Positions 44,557 to 52,982 of a DNA stretch of 64,000 bases are shown here, piece after piece; the first letter of the stretch is position 1, and the number at the start of each line of letters is the position of its first letter. The notes beneath the pieces are model-generated. The model saw only the letters and a list, made by a program, of their open reading frames with translations. It was not told the DNA's origin and did no database searches. A program made the position numbers and the translations under genes. This DNA comes from Hyphomicrobiaceae bacterium (GTDB taxonomy: Bacteria > Pseudomonadota > Alphaproteobacteria > Rhizobiales > Hyphomicrobiaceae), in NCBI GenBank assembly GCA_022844275.1, contig JALHMB010000002.1, positions 372,001 to 436,000 on the forward strand, written 5' to 3'.

Positions 44557-46146
44557 CTACCAGCGTCCGCGCGGCGCCATAAGCTTCGGATCCATAAGCT
44601 CGGCATCCGCGCGCTCCGCATCGGCGAGGCGGCCCGCAAGCATGCTGTCGAAGGCATACGGCGGCAGGCGCTCTGCCTCCGCTTCGGAGATCACCCACAT
44701 CGTATAGCCGTCACCCTCGATGGCGTCCGCGCAGGTCAGACGATCGCCCATGGTGACACGGCACGTCGACAGCGCCTCCACGCGCTCGGGGTCGCGCCGG
44801 TCGTGGCGGATGACGCGGATATCGACGGGCTGTACGTCCGCCGGCAGCGCGCCGAGATCGACGTTGCGGAAGATGCAGGTGTAGGCGTGATTGCAAGCAC
44901 CGGCGCGGCGGCTGATGGCGTTGCCGAAGCGCATGGCGCCGCGGCCATAGAGGAAGCTCGCCGGCTGAACGGGGCCGTTGCTCACGTAGCAGCCTTCCGC
45001 CGTGCACAGCACGGGATCCATACTCTCGTAGCCTCGACCGCGGCGATTGCGCGGCTCCATCTGCAGGAGCACGGTGGCGCGACCGTCATACCTGGCCTCT
45101 GGGGCTAGTTTCGGCTCGGGGCTCTGGTAGGAAGGCAGCGGCGAGCCCGCGCGCGCGCGCGGCGGCTGCAAGGGTACGTCGCGCCGCTCGTCATACTCGA
45201 CAACGCGCCCGCGACCCGATGAGAGCTCGAGCTTGCGCTCGTCCGCGTGGCCAGTGACGGGCCCCGAGACGGCAATGGTGGGGCCGCTGGCTGGCACTGC
45301 TGCGATCCCGGTGCGCTTCGCCAGATCTTCTTCGCGAATGCGGCGCAGGCGTTCGGCGACGCGCGCGATCTCGGCCTCGCCCTCGATATCGGCGACGCGG
45401 CGCGTCTCATCCGCCGTCGCGCGCTCGATGGCGCGTCGTGCTTCGGCCGCACGCTTGTCGGCCTCGACCTTACGGGCTTCTTCAGCCGCGACGCGCAGCG
45501 CCTCATTGGCTTTGCGCACGTCTTCAGCTTTGCGGACTTCCTCGGCCTTGCGCGCCTCTTCGACGCGACGTGCATCTTCGGCGGCTCGCGCGGCAATCTC
45601 GGCTCGGCGACGCTCTTCGGCTGCGCGCTCGGTTTCCGCACGCTCAGTTTCCTCCGCAGCCTTGCGCGCGACCTCAGCGAGGCGCGCTTCCTCAGCCTTG
45701 CGAGTTTCCTCTGCGACTCGCGCCTTCTCGTTCTCGCGTGCGGCTTCTATCAAGCGCGCCTTCTCGGTGCGCTGACGCTCGGCCTCGGCGTCCCGCGCCT
45801 CGCGCTCGGCGCGGAGTGCATCAAGCCGCGCGGCCTGCTCTTCGAGCTTGCGACGTTCCTCGGACTCGGCGCGGGCGCGCGCGAGCATTTCAGCCTCATA
45901 GGCCTTTTGTGCTTTTGCCTTTGCCGCTTCCTCGCGGCGCTGTTGTGCCTGCTTGCGCGCTGATTCCTTGCGCTGGGCATCGGCGCGCTGTGCGTCCTCC
46001 GCAAAGCGATTGGCAATCGAGTGAGCGGGATCCTTTGCAGGCTGCGCAACAACGGGTGGGATGGTGAGCAGTGCGAAGGCCAGAGCACCGGCGATGCCGG
46101 ACGTGCGGTGCAGTGTGAGGCAGGCAGAAAATGCGCGACGCTTCAT
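44557..46146 (-). CDS. Exported protein with long Ala/Glu/Arg/Lys coiled coil, function unknown
   Basis: A 529-residue protein. A signal peptide covers about 1-35 (ending near VVAQP). Residues about 45-285 are almost wholly Ala, Glu, Arg and Lys in an EARKAEEVRKAE-like pattern, a very long single helix or coiled coil. The C-terminal domain (about 370-500) has cysteines in VLCTAEGCYVSN, GACNHAYTC and STCRVTMGDRLTCAD and is beta-rich, suggesting disulfide bonds in the periplasm. TolA-like in outline but with no TolA motif seen. Family not recognised. GGGAG lies about 9 bases before the ATG. Confidence 0.75.
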   Translation of the reverse strand: MKRRAFSACLTLHRTSGIAGALAFALLTIPPVVAQPAKDPAHSIANRFAEDAQRADAQRKESARKQAQQRREEAAKAKAQKAYEAEMLARARAESEERRKLEEQAARLDALRAEREARDAEAERQRTEKARLIEAARENEKARVAEETRKAEEARLAEVARKAAEETERAETERAAEERRRAEIAARAAEDARRVEEARKAEEVRKAEDVRKANEALRVAAEEARKVEADKRAAEARRAIERATADETRRVADIEGEAEIARVAERLRRIREEDLAKRTGIAAVPASGPTIAVSGPVTGHADERKLELSSGRGRVVEYDERRDVPLQPPRARAGSPLPSYQSPEPKLAPEARYDGRATVLLQMEPRNRRGRGYESMDPVLCTAEGCYVSNGPVQPASFLYGRGAMRFGNAISRRAGACNHAYTCIFRNVDLGALPADVQPVDIRVIRHDRRDPERVEALSTCRVTMGDRLTCADAIEGDGYTMWVISEAEAERLPPYAFDSMLAGRLADAERADAELMDPKLMAPRGRW

Positions 46147-46296
46147 CGCCGCAACTCCCTCGACGGAGGCAAATTCATCAACGGCAGCGCGCACCGTGAC
46201 CGGGCGCCGTCATCAGTCCAATACGCAGTACGGAATGACGGTACGCTTCGATTTTGTCGGCCGCGCGGACTTAGGATGAATGCCGCATGAATTTAT

Positions 46297-47163
46297 TCAC
46301 GAGCGGACTAACGCGGCATCGTGGGTCAATCCGTCGCGAAATGTCGGATAGGCGAGGGTCACTCCGAGCGCCCGCTTCAAGCGCGCATTGGAGACGCGTT
46401 TGCATTCCGAATAGAAGCTGCGCGCCATCGGTGTGAGGTCGGCTGTGGCATAGTCGACGGCGGGTGGTGGCGGCAACTCGAGCAAGGCCGCGGCATAGGC
46501 GAGCACGTCCTGAGGCGGAGCGGGTTCGTCGTCGCTGACATTGTATAGAGAGAGCGCAGGGCCGCGCGCGATGGTGGCTGCGAGGACGTTGGCGATGTCC
46601 TCGACATGAATGCGGTTGAAGACCTGCCCAGGTTTCACGATCGCGCGCGCCGTTCCATTGCGCACGGACTCGAGCGGCCCTCGTCCCGGACCGTAGATGC
46701 CGGCAAGGCGAAAGATCTCGACGCGGATGCCGCTACGCTTTGCGAGATCGAGCCAAGTCTGTTCGGCAGTGAGGCGCCAGCGGCTGCGATTGCTCACGGG
46801 TTTCGGCACCGTTGTCTCATCAACCCAAGCGCCACCATGATCGCCATAGACGCCGACCGTCGAGAGATAGCCGATCCAGGAGAGTGCAGTCGGAAGATCA
46901 TCGGCATGATGGCGCAACAAGGGATCGCCAGCAGCGTCGGGTGGTGCCGAGATCAGGACGTGCGTTGCTGAGGCGAGAGCAATGCGCAGCGCTTCGCTCG
47001 GCGCCGTGCCATTGAAAATGATCGCCTCATAGCCGAGGCTTGCGATGCGCGCGGCGCCATCTTCGGACTGCGCCGTTCCGATGATGCGCCAACCTTCGCT
47101 TGCGATGCGCGCGGCGAAAAATCGTGCCGTGTATCCGAGGCCGATGCAGAGAAGTGTGCTCAT
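46297..47163 (-). CDS. NAD(P)-binding epimerase/SDR-like protein (YeeZ type)
   Basis: A 288-residue extended-SDR-like protein. The dinucleotide motif is LCIGLGYTARFFA at the N-terminus; YLSTVGVYGDHGGAWVDE supplies Ser and Tyr, but the usual YxxxK lysine is not obvious. Later blocks are RLAGIYGPGRGPLE and NRIHVEDIA. Similar to the E. coli YeeZ group of unknown function. The start at 47163 overlaps the queG stop by three bases, so the two are coupled. Confidence 0.86.
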   Translation of the reverse strand: MSTLLCIGLGYTARFFAARIASEGWRIIGTAQSEDGAARIASLGYEAIIFNGTAPSEALRIALASATHVLISAPPDAAGDPLLRHHADDLPTALSWIGYLSTVGVYGDHGGAWVDETTVPKPVSNRSRWRLTAEQTWLDLAKRSGIRVEIFRLAGIYGPGRGPLESVRNGTARAIVKPGQVFNRIHVEDIANVLAATIARGPALSLYNVSDDEPAPPQDVLAYAAALLELPPPPAVDYATADLTPMARSFYSECKRVSNARLKRALGVTLAYPTFRDGLTHDAALVRS

Positions 47164-48344
47164 GACGCGAGCGCCATTGCCCACTCTTCCCGCACGCTCT
47201 CATCAGCCTCGCGCGTATGAGCTTGGGCTAGCTTCTTCAAATCGTCTTGCTGTTTGAGGCGTGAGAGCGCCCACACGGCGGCGCCGCGCACGAGTGGCGA
47301 TTCGTGGCCGAGCAGTGCCTCGATATGTGGCACGAGCGTCGCGTCGCTGCTGTTGCCGGCAGCGATCAGCGCATTGCGCATGAAGCGCGCGTGCCCGGCG
47401 CGTCGGATGGGCGTGCCGGCAAAACGCTTGCGGAAAGCTTCGTCGTCCAGCGTGAGGAGATCGGCGAGGCGCGGTCCTTGCGTCTCCGGTCGAATGGCGA
47501 GCTGCTGGTCGTGCGCGGCTTGCGCGAACTTGTTCCACGGACAAACGGCGAGACAGTCGTCGCAACCGTAGATGCGGTTGCCGATGGCGGTGCGGAACTC
47601 GTGCGGGATCGGCCCCTTGTGCTCGATGGTCAGGTAGGAGATGCAGCGCCGCGCATCGAGCTGATAGGGCGAAGGAAATGCGGCGGTCGGGCAGACATCC
47701 AGGCAGCGCCGGCAATTCCCGCAATGACTGACCTCGGCTTCGTCGGGTGCGATCTCGGCGGCCGTCAATACGATGCCGAGATAGAGCCACGAGCCGTGCT
47801 CGCGCGAGACGAGGTTCGTGTGTTTTCCCTGCCAGCCGAGACCGGCGAGGGCGGCGAGCGGCTTCTCCATGAGTGGCGCCGTGTCGACGAAGACTTTGAC
47901 GTCCGCACCGGTCGCGATCTGCACTGCGCGTGCGACACGCTTCAGGCGCGGTTTGACGACATCGTGGTAGTCGCGCCGCGACGCATAGACGGAAATGCTC
48001 GCCCGGTCGCGTGCGGCGAGAAAGCGAAGCGGATCCTCGTCCGGCGCGTAGCTGAGGCCAAGCACGATCGCGCTCCGTGCCTCCGGCCACATGGCATTGG
48101 GATGCTGCCGGCGCTCGGCCTTGGCCTCGAGCCAATCCATATCGCCGTGAAGGCGCTCAGCGATGAATCTCAGGAAGCGCTGTCCCGGCTCGGCGCCGAG
48201 ATCGCCGACACGGGCAATGCGCACGGCGCTGAAGCCTGCCGCAGCCGCCTCCCGCGCGGTGACCGCGCGGATGGCCTGTGCGTCACCGCGCCGTGTGGCG
48301 CCGTCACGCGCGTGCTTCTCTCGCACGGCTGCTGGCGGCGCCAT
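47160..48344 (-). CDS. queG: Epoxyqueuosine reductase
   Basis: A cobalamin-dependent Fe-S enzyme that makes the last step of queuosine tRNA modification. At 394 residues it carries two [4Fe-4S] motifs: CGNCRRCLDVCPTAAF and CDDCLAVCPWNKF. The N-terminal FVDTAPLMEKPLA and GWQGKHTNLVSREHGSW are QueG signatures, and the C-terminal part is HEAT-like (residues about 330-390). The ATG at 48344 has GAGG eight bases upstream. It follows the DHDPS-like gene by 7 bases. Confidence 0.96.
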   Translation of the reverse strand: MAPPAAVREKHARDGATRRGDAQAIRAVTAREAAAAGFSAVRIARVGDLGAEPGQRFLRFIAERLHGDMDWLEAKAERRQHPNAMWPEARSAIVLGLSYAPDEDPLRFLAARDRASISVYASRRDYHDVVKPRLKRVARAVQIATGADVKVFVDTAPLMEKPLAALAGLGWQGKHTNLVSREHGSWLYLGIVLTAAEIAPDEAEVSHCGNCRRCLDVCPTAAFPSPYQLDARRCISYLTIEHKGPIPHEFRTAIGNRIYGCDDCLAVCPWNKFAQAAHDQQLAIRPETQGPRLADLLTLDDEAFRKRFAGTPIRRAGHARFMRNALIAAGNSSDATLVPHIEALLGHESPLVRGAAVWALSRLKQQDDLKKLAQAHTREADESVREEWAMALAS

Positions 48345-48351
48345 CAGGACC

Positions 48352-49278
48352 TCACGCGGCCTCGGCGAAGCTCAGCTTGAAGCCATGAACCTCGGCGAGC
48401 GTCTGGATCGCCTTCTCGGCCTCTCCTTCGGAGAGCTCCGTGAACGGCGGGCGCAGCTCGGCCCAGAGCGGGTCGTTGCGATAGTGCGCGAGCAGCGCCT
48501 TGAGCACGGGGATCATCGGGTATTGCTGGATGGCGTGACGAAGCGCCGTGACGTTCGCCTGCAGCTTGTCGGCGCTGGGGCCTTGCCAATTGTCGAAGAC
48601 CTCGCGGATGCCGCGCGCGCTGACATTGGCGGTCGCCGAGATGCAGCCGGCACCGCCAAGGCGCAGAGCGTCGAGAAGGAAGGCTTCGGACCCGGGAAAG
48701 ACCTCGAAGTCGGGGAAAGCCTCGAGGATGGCCTTCGTGTTGTTCCAGTCACCCGAGGAGTCCTTGAGCCCGACGACGGTCGCTGGAAACTCCTTCCTGA
48801 GACGCTCGATCAGCGACAGCGGGAAGCCGACCTGAGCGATCGGCGGGATGTGATAGAGGTACACTTTGAGGTCGTCGTCGGAGACCTCTTCGATGACTTC
48901 GGCGAAGAAGCGAAAGAGACCCTCTTCGCTCGGGTTCTTGTAATAGAAGGGCGGCAGCATGAGCACGCCGCCGCAGCCGAGTTCGACGGCATGATCCGTC
49001 AGCAGGATGGAGTCGGCGAGCGAGCACATGCCCGTGCCGGGCATGAGCTTGGACGCCGGGATGCCGGCCTCGACGATCTCCTCCAGCATTTCCATGCGCT
49101 CGTCGATGCCGAGCGAGTTGGCCTCGCTCGTCGTGCCGAACGGCGCAAGGCCCGTGCAGCCGTCCTCGAGCAGCCACTCGCAGTGTTCGACGAAACGGTC
49201 GAGGTCGGGTGCGCCGTCCTCACCAAAGGGCGTGAGCACCGGCGCGATCACGCCGGAAAAAATCGGGTTTGTCTTCAT
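48352..49278 (-). CDS. Dihydrodipicolinate synthase family aldolase
   Basis: A 308-residue class I aldolase of the DapA/NAL superfamily. GTTSEANSL is the pyruvate-binding GTT motif; the Tyr in YLYHIPP and the Schiff-base Lys in VVGLKDSSGDW are present. Such proteins include DapA, N-acetylneuraminate lyase and 2-keto-3-deoxy acid aldolases; sequence does not settle which. It lies in a run of GST, this gene, queG and the epimerase gene, all on the minus strand. The start at 49278 (MKTNPIFSG) fits the family. Confidence 0.9.
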   Translation of the reverse strand: MKTNPIFSGVIAPVLTPFGEDGAPDLDRFVEHCEWLLEDGCTGLAPFGTTSEANSLGIDERMEMLEEIVEAGIPASKLMPGTGMCSLADSILLTDHAVELGCGGVLMLPPFYYKNPSEEGLFRFFAEVIEEVSDDDLKVYLYHIPPIAQVGFPLSLIERLRKEFPATVVGLKDSSGDWNNTKAILEAFPDFEVFPGSEAFLLDALRLGGAGCISATANVSARGIREVFDNWQGPSADKLQANVTALRHAIQQYPMIPVLKALLAHYRNDPLWAELRPPFTELSEGEAEKAIQTLAEVHGFKLSFAEAA

Positions 49279-49352
49279 GGCGGCGTTCCTTGTTGGCCCG
49301 CGCAGGCGGATGATTGTTGCGAGGCAGCGCATCGGCTGCCCGTGATCTCAGG

Positions 49353-49985
49353 TCAGGCGGGCATGGGGATGCCGTCCTGCGGCACCGGCACGTGATAGCC
49401 CTTCTGGACGGCCGGTCGCGCGGCAATAGCCTTGTACCAGCGGCTCACATTCTCGAACTGGCCGAGGTCGATGCCCTGCCATTCGAAGCGGGAGATCCAG
49501 GGCCAGATGGCCATGTCCGCGATCGAGTAATCGCCGGCGACATACTCTGTCTTGGCGAGCTGGCGATCGAGCACGCCGTAGAGCCGCGCCGCTTCCTTGA
49601 GGTAGCGCTCCTCGGCATAGGGCGCCTTGCCCTTGTTGAAGCGCACGAAGTGATGCACCTGGCCGAGCATCGGGCCGATACCGCCCATCTGCCACATCAG
49701 CCACTGCATGGTATTCCAGCGTCCCTTTTCGTCGTTCGGCCAGAACTTTCCGGTCTTCTCGGCAAGATACATCAGAATGGCGCCGGATTCGAACAGCGCG
49801 AGGCCATTGTCGCGGTCGACGATCGCGGGAATGCGGTTGTTCGGGCTGATGGCGAGGAACTCGGGCTGGAATTGCTCGTCCTTCGAAATGTTAATGGAAT
49901 GGACCGTGTAGGGGAGCGCCACTTCCTCCAACATGATGGAGACCTTGCGCCCATTGGGCGTTGACCAAGTGTAAAGATCGATCAT
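49353..49985 (-). CDS. Glutathione S-transferase (YfcG/Ure2p-like)
   Basis: A 210-residue GST. The N-terminal thioredoxin-like domain has YTWSTPNGRKVSIML-type sequence, with Thr/Asn in the YfcG-like active site, NNRIPAIVD before the cis-Pro, and the FESGAIL glutathione-binding block. The C-terminal helical domain contains DYSIADMAIWPWI. Relatives act as disulfide-bond reductases with glutathione. The ATG at 49985 has AGGGAGC six or so bases upstream. First gene of the run towards queG. Confidence 0.93.
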   Translation of the reverse strand: MIDLYTWSTPNGRKVSIMLEEVALPYTVHSINISKDEQFQPEFLAISPNNRIPAIVDRDNGLALFESGAILMYLAEKTGKFWPNDEKGRWNTMQWLMWQMGGIGPMLGQVHHFVRFNKGKAPYAEERYLKEAARLYGVLDRQLAKTEYVAGDYSIADMAIWPWISRFEWQGIDLGQFENVSRWYKAIAARPAVQKGYHVPVPQDGIPMPA

Positions 49986-50264
49986 AGCGCTCCCTCGCGA
50001 CCGGACCGGGCCCGGCGACGTTTTTGATCTCGAAGCGCGTGAAGGTAGACGCTCCATGGCTCAGGGGCAATGAAGACCTGCGCCCTGAATGCGAGAGCGT
50101 TCGGCCGCGCGCCGGCATCCACGGGCGCAGCAGCAACTCTTGATCATTGATGAATGCATCGACAGCCGCGCGACATCCTCGCAACAAAGTGCCGCACTAT
50201 CCTAAGGATGAGTGGTCATTCGCGTTGACCAGTTCTTAGGCCATTGCACCGTATACTTTCCATC

Positions 50265-50933
50265 ATGTTGCGTGGGTGGGTAAAATTCGGCCTGACGATT
50301 GCGGCGCTGCTCCAGATACAGGGCTGCGGCAAGCAAGCGTACTTCGTGGCCAAAGACGAGCCGTGGCGTGCCGATGAGGAGCGCCGCTGCCTCGCGTCCG
50401 GCTACATCCGCGACAATCCCTACATAACCAAGCGCAATTCCCTCGGTGGGCCCGCGCCCTGCGGTGCCATCCAGCCGCTCTATGTGGGGGCGACGGCCCA
50501 TGGCGCCGTGGAACTCAAGCCCGAGGCGACGCTCCAATGCCCGATGGTCCCGGCGACCGACCACTGGGTTGTCACGTCGGTTATGCCGGCGGCGCGGCGC
50601 TACTTCGGCACCGACCTCGTCGAGCTCAAGGTGATCGCCTCCTATTCCTGCCGGCCCCGCAATGGAATCGCGGGTGGCATACTTTCTGAGCATGGCTTGG
50701 CTAACGCCCTTGACATTGCGGCCTTCAGGCTGGCGGATGGACGTGAGGTTTCCGTGCTCTCGGGTTGGAATGGCAACGTTGCCGAGCGTGCGTTTCTTCG
50801 CGCGGTACACAGGGGGGCGTGCCGGACGTTTACAACGGTACTGGGCCCCAACGCTGACCGCTTCCACCGCGATCATTTCCACCTCGATCTCGCGCGCCAT
50901 GGGCGCGGCGGGGGAGGCCGCATATGTCGCTGA
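50265..50933 (+). CDS. Extensin-like C-terminal domain lipoprotein
   Basis: A 222-residue protein with a lipoprotein signal (hydrophobic segment ending LLQIQGC, Cys about residue 21). The extensin-like domain follows: VMPAARRYFG, SYSCRPRN, LSEHGLANALDIAAFRLADG and FHRDHFHLDL, which holds the His/Asp pattern of a D-Ala-D-Ala-peptidase-like zinc fold. A role in cell-wall trimming is likely by homology but unproven. The ATG at 50265 is preferred to an upstream TTG at 50244. Confidence 0.85.
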   Translation: MLRGWVKFGLTIAALLQIQGCGKQAYFVAKDEPWRADEERRCLASGYIRDNPYITKRNSLGGPAPCGAIQPLYVGATAHGAVELKPEATLQCPMVPATDHWVVTSVMPAARRYFGTDLVELKVIASYSCRPRNGIAGGILSEHGLANALDIAAFRLADGREVSVLSGWNGNVAERAFLRAVHRGACRTFTTVLGPNADRFHRDHFHLDLARHGRGGGGRICR

Positions 50934-51084
50934 ATAGCCGTGCCTGTCGTACCAGATGTGGCGTGGGTACAACTGTAGTGTATACAGACCACATACAAAA
51001 GTGTCACCGATTGCAACGATTTAGCAACAGGACTGTGCTGATATTTCAGCGTCGCACTCTGTCTGTGACATCCGGAGCCGTGCG

Positions 51085-51948
51085 TTGAGTCTACAGCTGA
51101 TAGATGACCAGGGGCAAGTGTGGGACGGGAGCTCCCGGCAGCTCCGTCACGCCTATGACTCGCCCTATTCGGGGGGCGAGTTCTCCGACTATGCGGTCGT
51201 CAATCTCGGCTTCATCGCGACCAACGTCTACGGCCAGTCTGCCCAGATCCGCCTGCGTCCGAGCTTCACGGCCGACGCGGCCTACGACGCGCTTTATCGC
51301 TGGCTGCTCAACCGTCGCTTCGACCGCATTGTTCTCACGTGGCTCGACAGTGGCTGGCAGAACGAGATGTTGCGCTCCAACCAGGCTGCGCTCATCCGGC
51401 TGGACGACCTGATCGAAGAGGCCAAGCGCCAGCGGCCGGACGAGTTTCTGTCACGCAAGCTCGAGGGGCCATCTCAGCGTGATCCTAAGGCCATGCAGGA
51501 GCTATTCCAACAATGGCCGCAGCTCGCAGCCAATCTCGACGAGCACCAACTGCGCCGGATTCTCGAGCCGCTCCTTGGGCATCGCTACGTAGTAGTCAAA
51601 GGCCAGCGCGAAGCCAAGAATCTCGTCTTCTCGGAGTTCGGCGGCGGGATATTCGCGAACTATGACGTATGGCGCTCGGTTGCGGTCGGCGCTCCAATCC
51701 AGGAGCAGCCCGACCGCGTCTACGGGCGCTGGGTTGCCGGCGCCTATATGGAAGCATTGAAGTCGAATGCGCCTCGCCTCGATCAGGTCGACGCGATTGT
51801 CTGCTGGCCCCGCGAAGGGCGCCTGCGCATGCGATATCAACGCCTCATCGTGCCCATCAAGAGCGCCGATGGTGAGGTCCACCTCCTAGGCGGATCGGTG
51901 GTGGACGATCGGATCGACCTTCGCGTCGCGCGGCGTCAGAAGACCTGA
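51085..51948 (+). CDS. Unknown protein, C-terminal region possibly PAS-like
   Basis: A 287-residue soluble protein that starts with TTG (GGAG about 9 bases upstream). No known family is certain. The C-terminal third (about 190-285: RVYGRWVAGAYMEAL, LRMRYQRLIVPI, VHLLGGSVVDD) resembles the PAS-type domain seen in many alphaproteobacterial proteins, where the last strands carry RYERLLLPL-like and GG-like blocks. There is no output domain. Its 5' region (50934-51084) is AT-rich with a CTGTA/TACAG inverted repeat. Its last 63 bases overlap the 3' end of the opposite-strand gene. Confidence 0.7.
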   Translation: MSLQLIDDQGQVWDGSSRQLRHAYDSPYSGGEFSDYAVVNLGFIATNVYGQSAQIRLRPSFTADAAYDALYRWLLNRRFDRIVLTWLDSGWQNEMLRSNQAALIRLDDLIEEAKRQRPDEFLSRKLEGPSQRDPKAMQELFQQWPQLAANLDEHQLRRILEPLLGHRYVVVKGQREAKNLVFSEFGGGIFANYDVWRSVAVGAPIQEQPDRVYGRWVAGAYMEALKSNAPRLDQVDAIVCWPREGRLRMRYQRLIVPIKSADGEVHLLGGSVVDDRIDLRVARRQKT

Positions 51949-52719
51949 GAAGTAGTCGATCAGCTCATCACGGCTCGACCAGATGAGCGCAGAATGGACA
52001 GTGCCCGGGGCGACCGGAGTATCAATGAGATCAATCGCCCATTCCACGTGCGCATAGCCGGCGCGGGGCGCGGTTCCGAGCTTAACGACATCCTCCGCCA
52101 TGAAGCTCAGGGTCACATCCGTATCCCATCTCGTCTGCGAGAGGGCCTTGGTCAGGCGCGGCAGAATGGACGTCAGACCCTGTTTCCGCACCGACGGGTG
52201 ATACCAGACCGCTCCTGAGAACACCGTCGGACCGGTAATGACCTCGGCGGAGGGGGCCGTCACCGCGATTTTCTCCCCATTGTGCCGTTGCGCCTCCGGA
52301 TCCGGATAGAAGAGCCGCAAGCTCTCGGTCTCGGCTTTGAAGCTGCTGTCGGTCATATCGTAAAAGCGTGCCGCCTGAGCCGCGACGACCTGTCCATCGC
52401 TGGTCCGGGCGAGCAGGCAAAATCCGTTATCGTCAGTGAAGCCGCCGTCCTCGACGCTGAAAATCGGCAGAAGGCCGCGCCAGCTGTCGCTGTTGCGGCG
52501 GTTCACCTCGAGCAACTCGTGGAGGGGGGCAAAGGTGAGATTGATACCGCGCTCCCTCAGCAGCGTGTCCCCGCGGAGAAAGAGCCGAGCGTAAAGATCG
52601 CGTGGACCGTGATCGATGCGCACATCGGCCAGGAAGTTGTGGGTGAATGTGCGGGTCTGAACAAAAGGTGCAGCAACGGTGGGCGGTGCCGACTTAGCGA
52701 CTCTCGCGGAGGTAAGCAT
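51886..52719 (-). CDS. Putative GNAT-fold acyltransferase, unknown substrate
   Basis: A 277-residue protein. The strand-helix block VFSGAVWYHPSVRKQGLTSI (about 190-209) fits motif A of GNAT acetyltransferases (R-K-Q-G-L-T in place of Q/RxxGxG/A), and GYAHVEWAIDL near the C-terminus fits their later strands. The N-terminal half is unassigned. The start at 52719 (MLTSAR) is preferred to the ATG at 52740 because GGGGGAA lies 8 bases before it. The upstream flank (52720-52982) is unusually AT-rich for this window and probably holds its promoter. Confidence 0.7.
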   Translation of the reverse strand: MLTSARVAKSAPPTVAAPFVQTRTFTHNFLADVRIDHGPRDLYARLFLRGDTLLRERGINLTFAPLHELLEVNRRNSDSWRGLLPIFSVEDGGFTDDNGFCLLARTSDGQVVAAQAARFYDMTDSSFKAETESLRLFYPDPEAQRHNGEKIAVTAPSAEVITGPTVFSGAVWYHPSVRKQGLTSILPRLTKALSQTRWDTDVTLSFMAEDVVKLGTAPRAGYAHVEWAIDLIDTPVAPGTVHSALIWSSRDELIDYFSGLLTPRDAKVDPIVHHRSA

Positions 52720-52982
52720 GACAAATTCCCCCAATGTCATTCAACGCGAAGGAACAGCGGGCCGAAAAGACGCTTAACGGATACGCTTCCTTAAGGTTAC
52801 TTTATAGGATGGAATTCTTATCAGTTGCAAGAGAATTTACAGATTATTTACCCTGCTAAGTCACGGAATCTGGCGAGAATTGTACAATTTTGGGACGGAA
52901 ATTAACATTCCGGCAAGAGATCATCCGACGGCCTGTTCAATTTTCGGCGGTCGGACGCCGCTAGTCGCTGTTGCGGTGCCTT

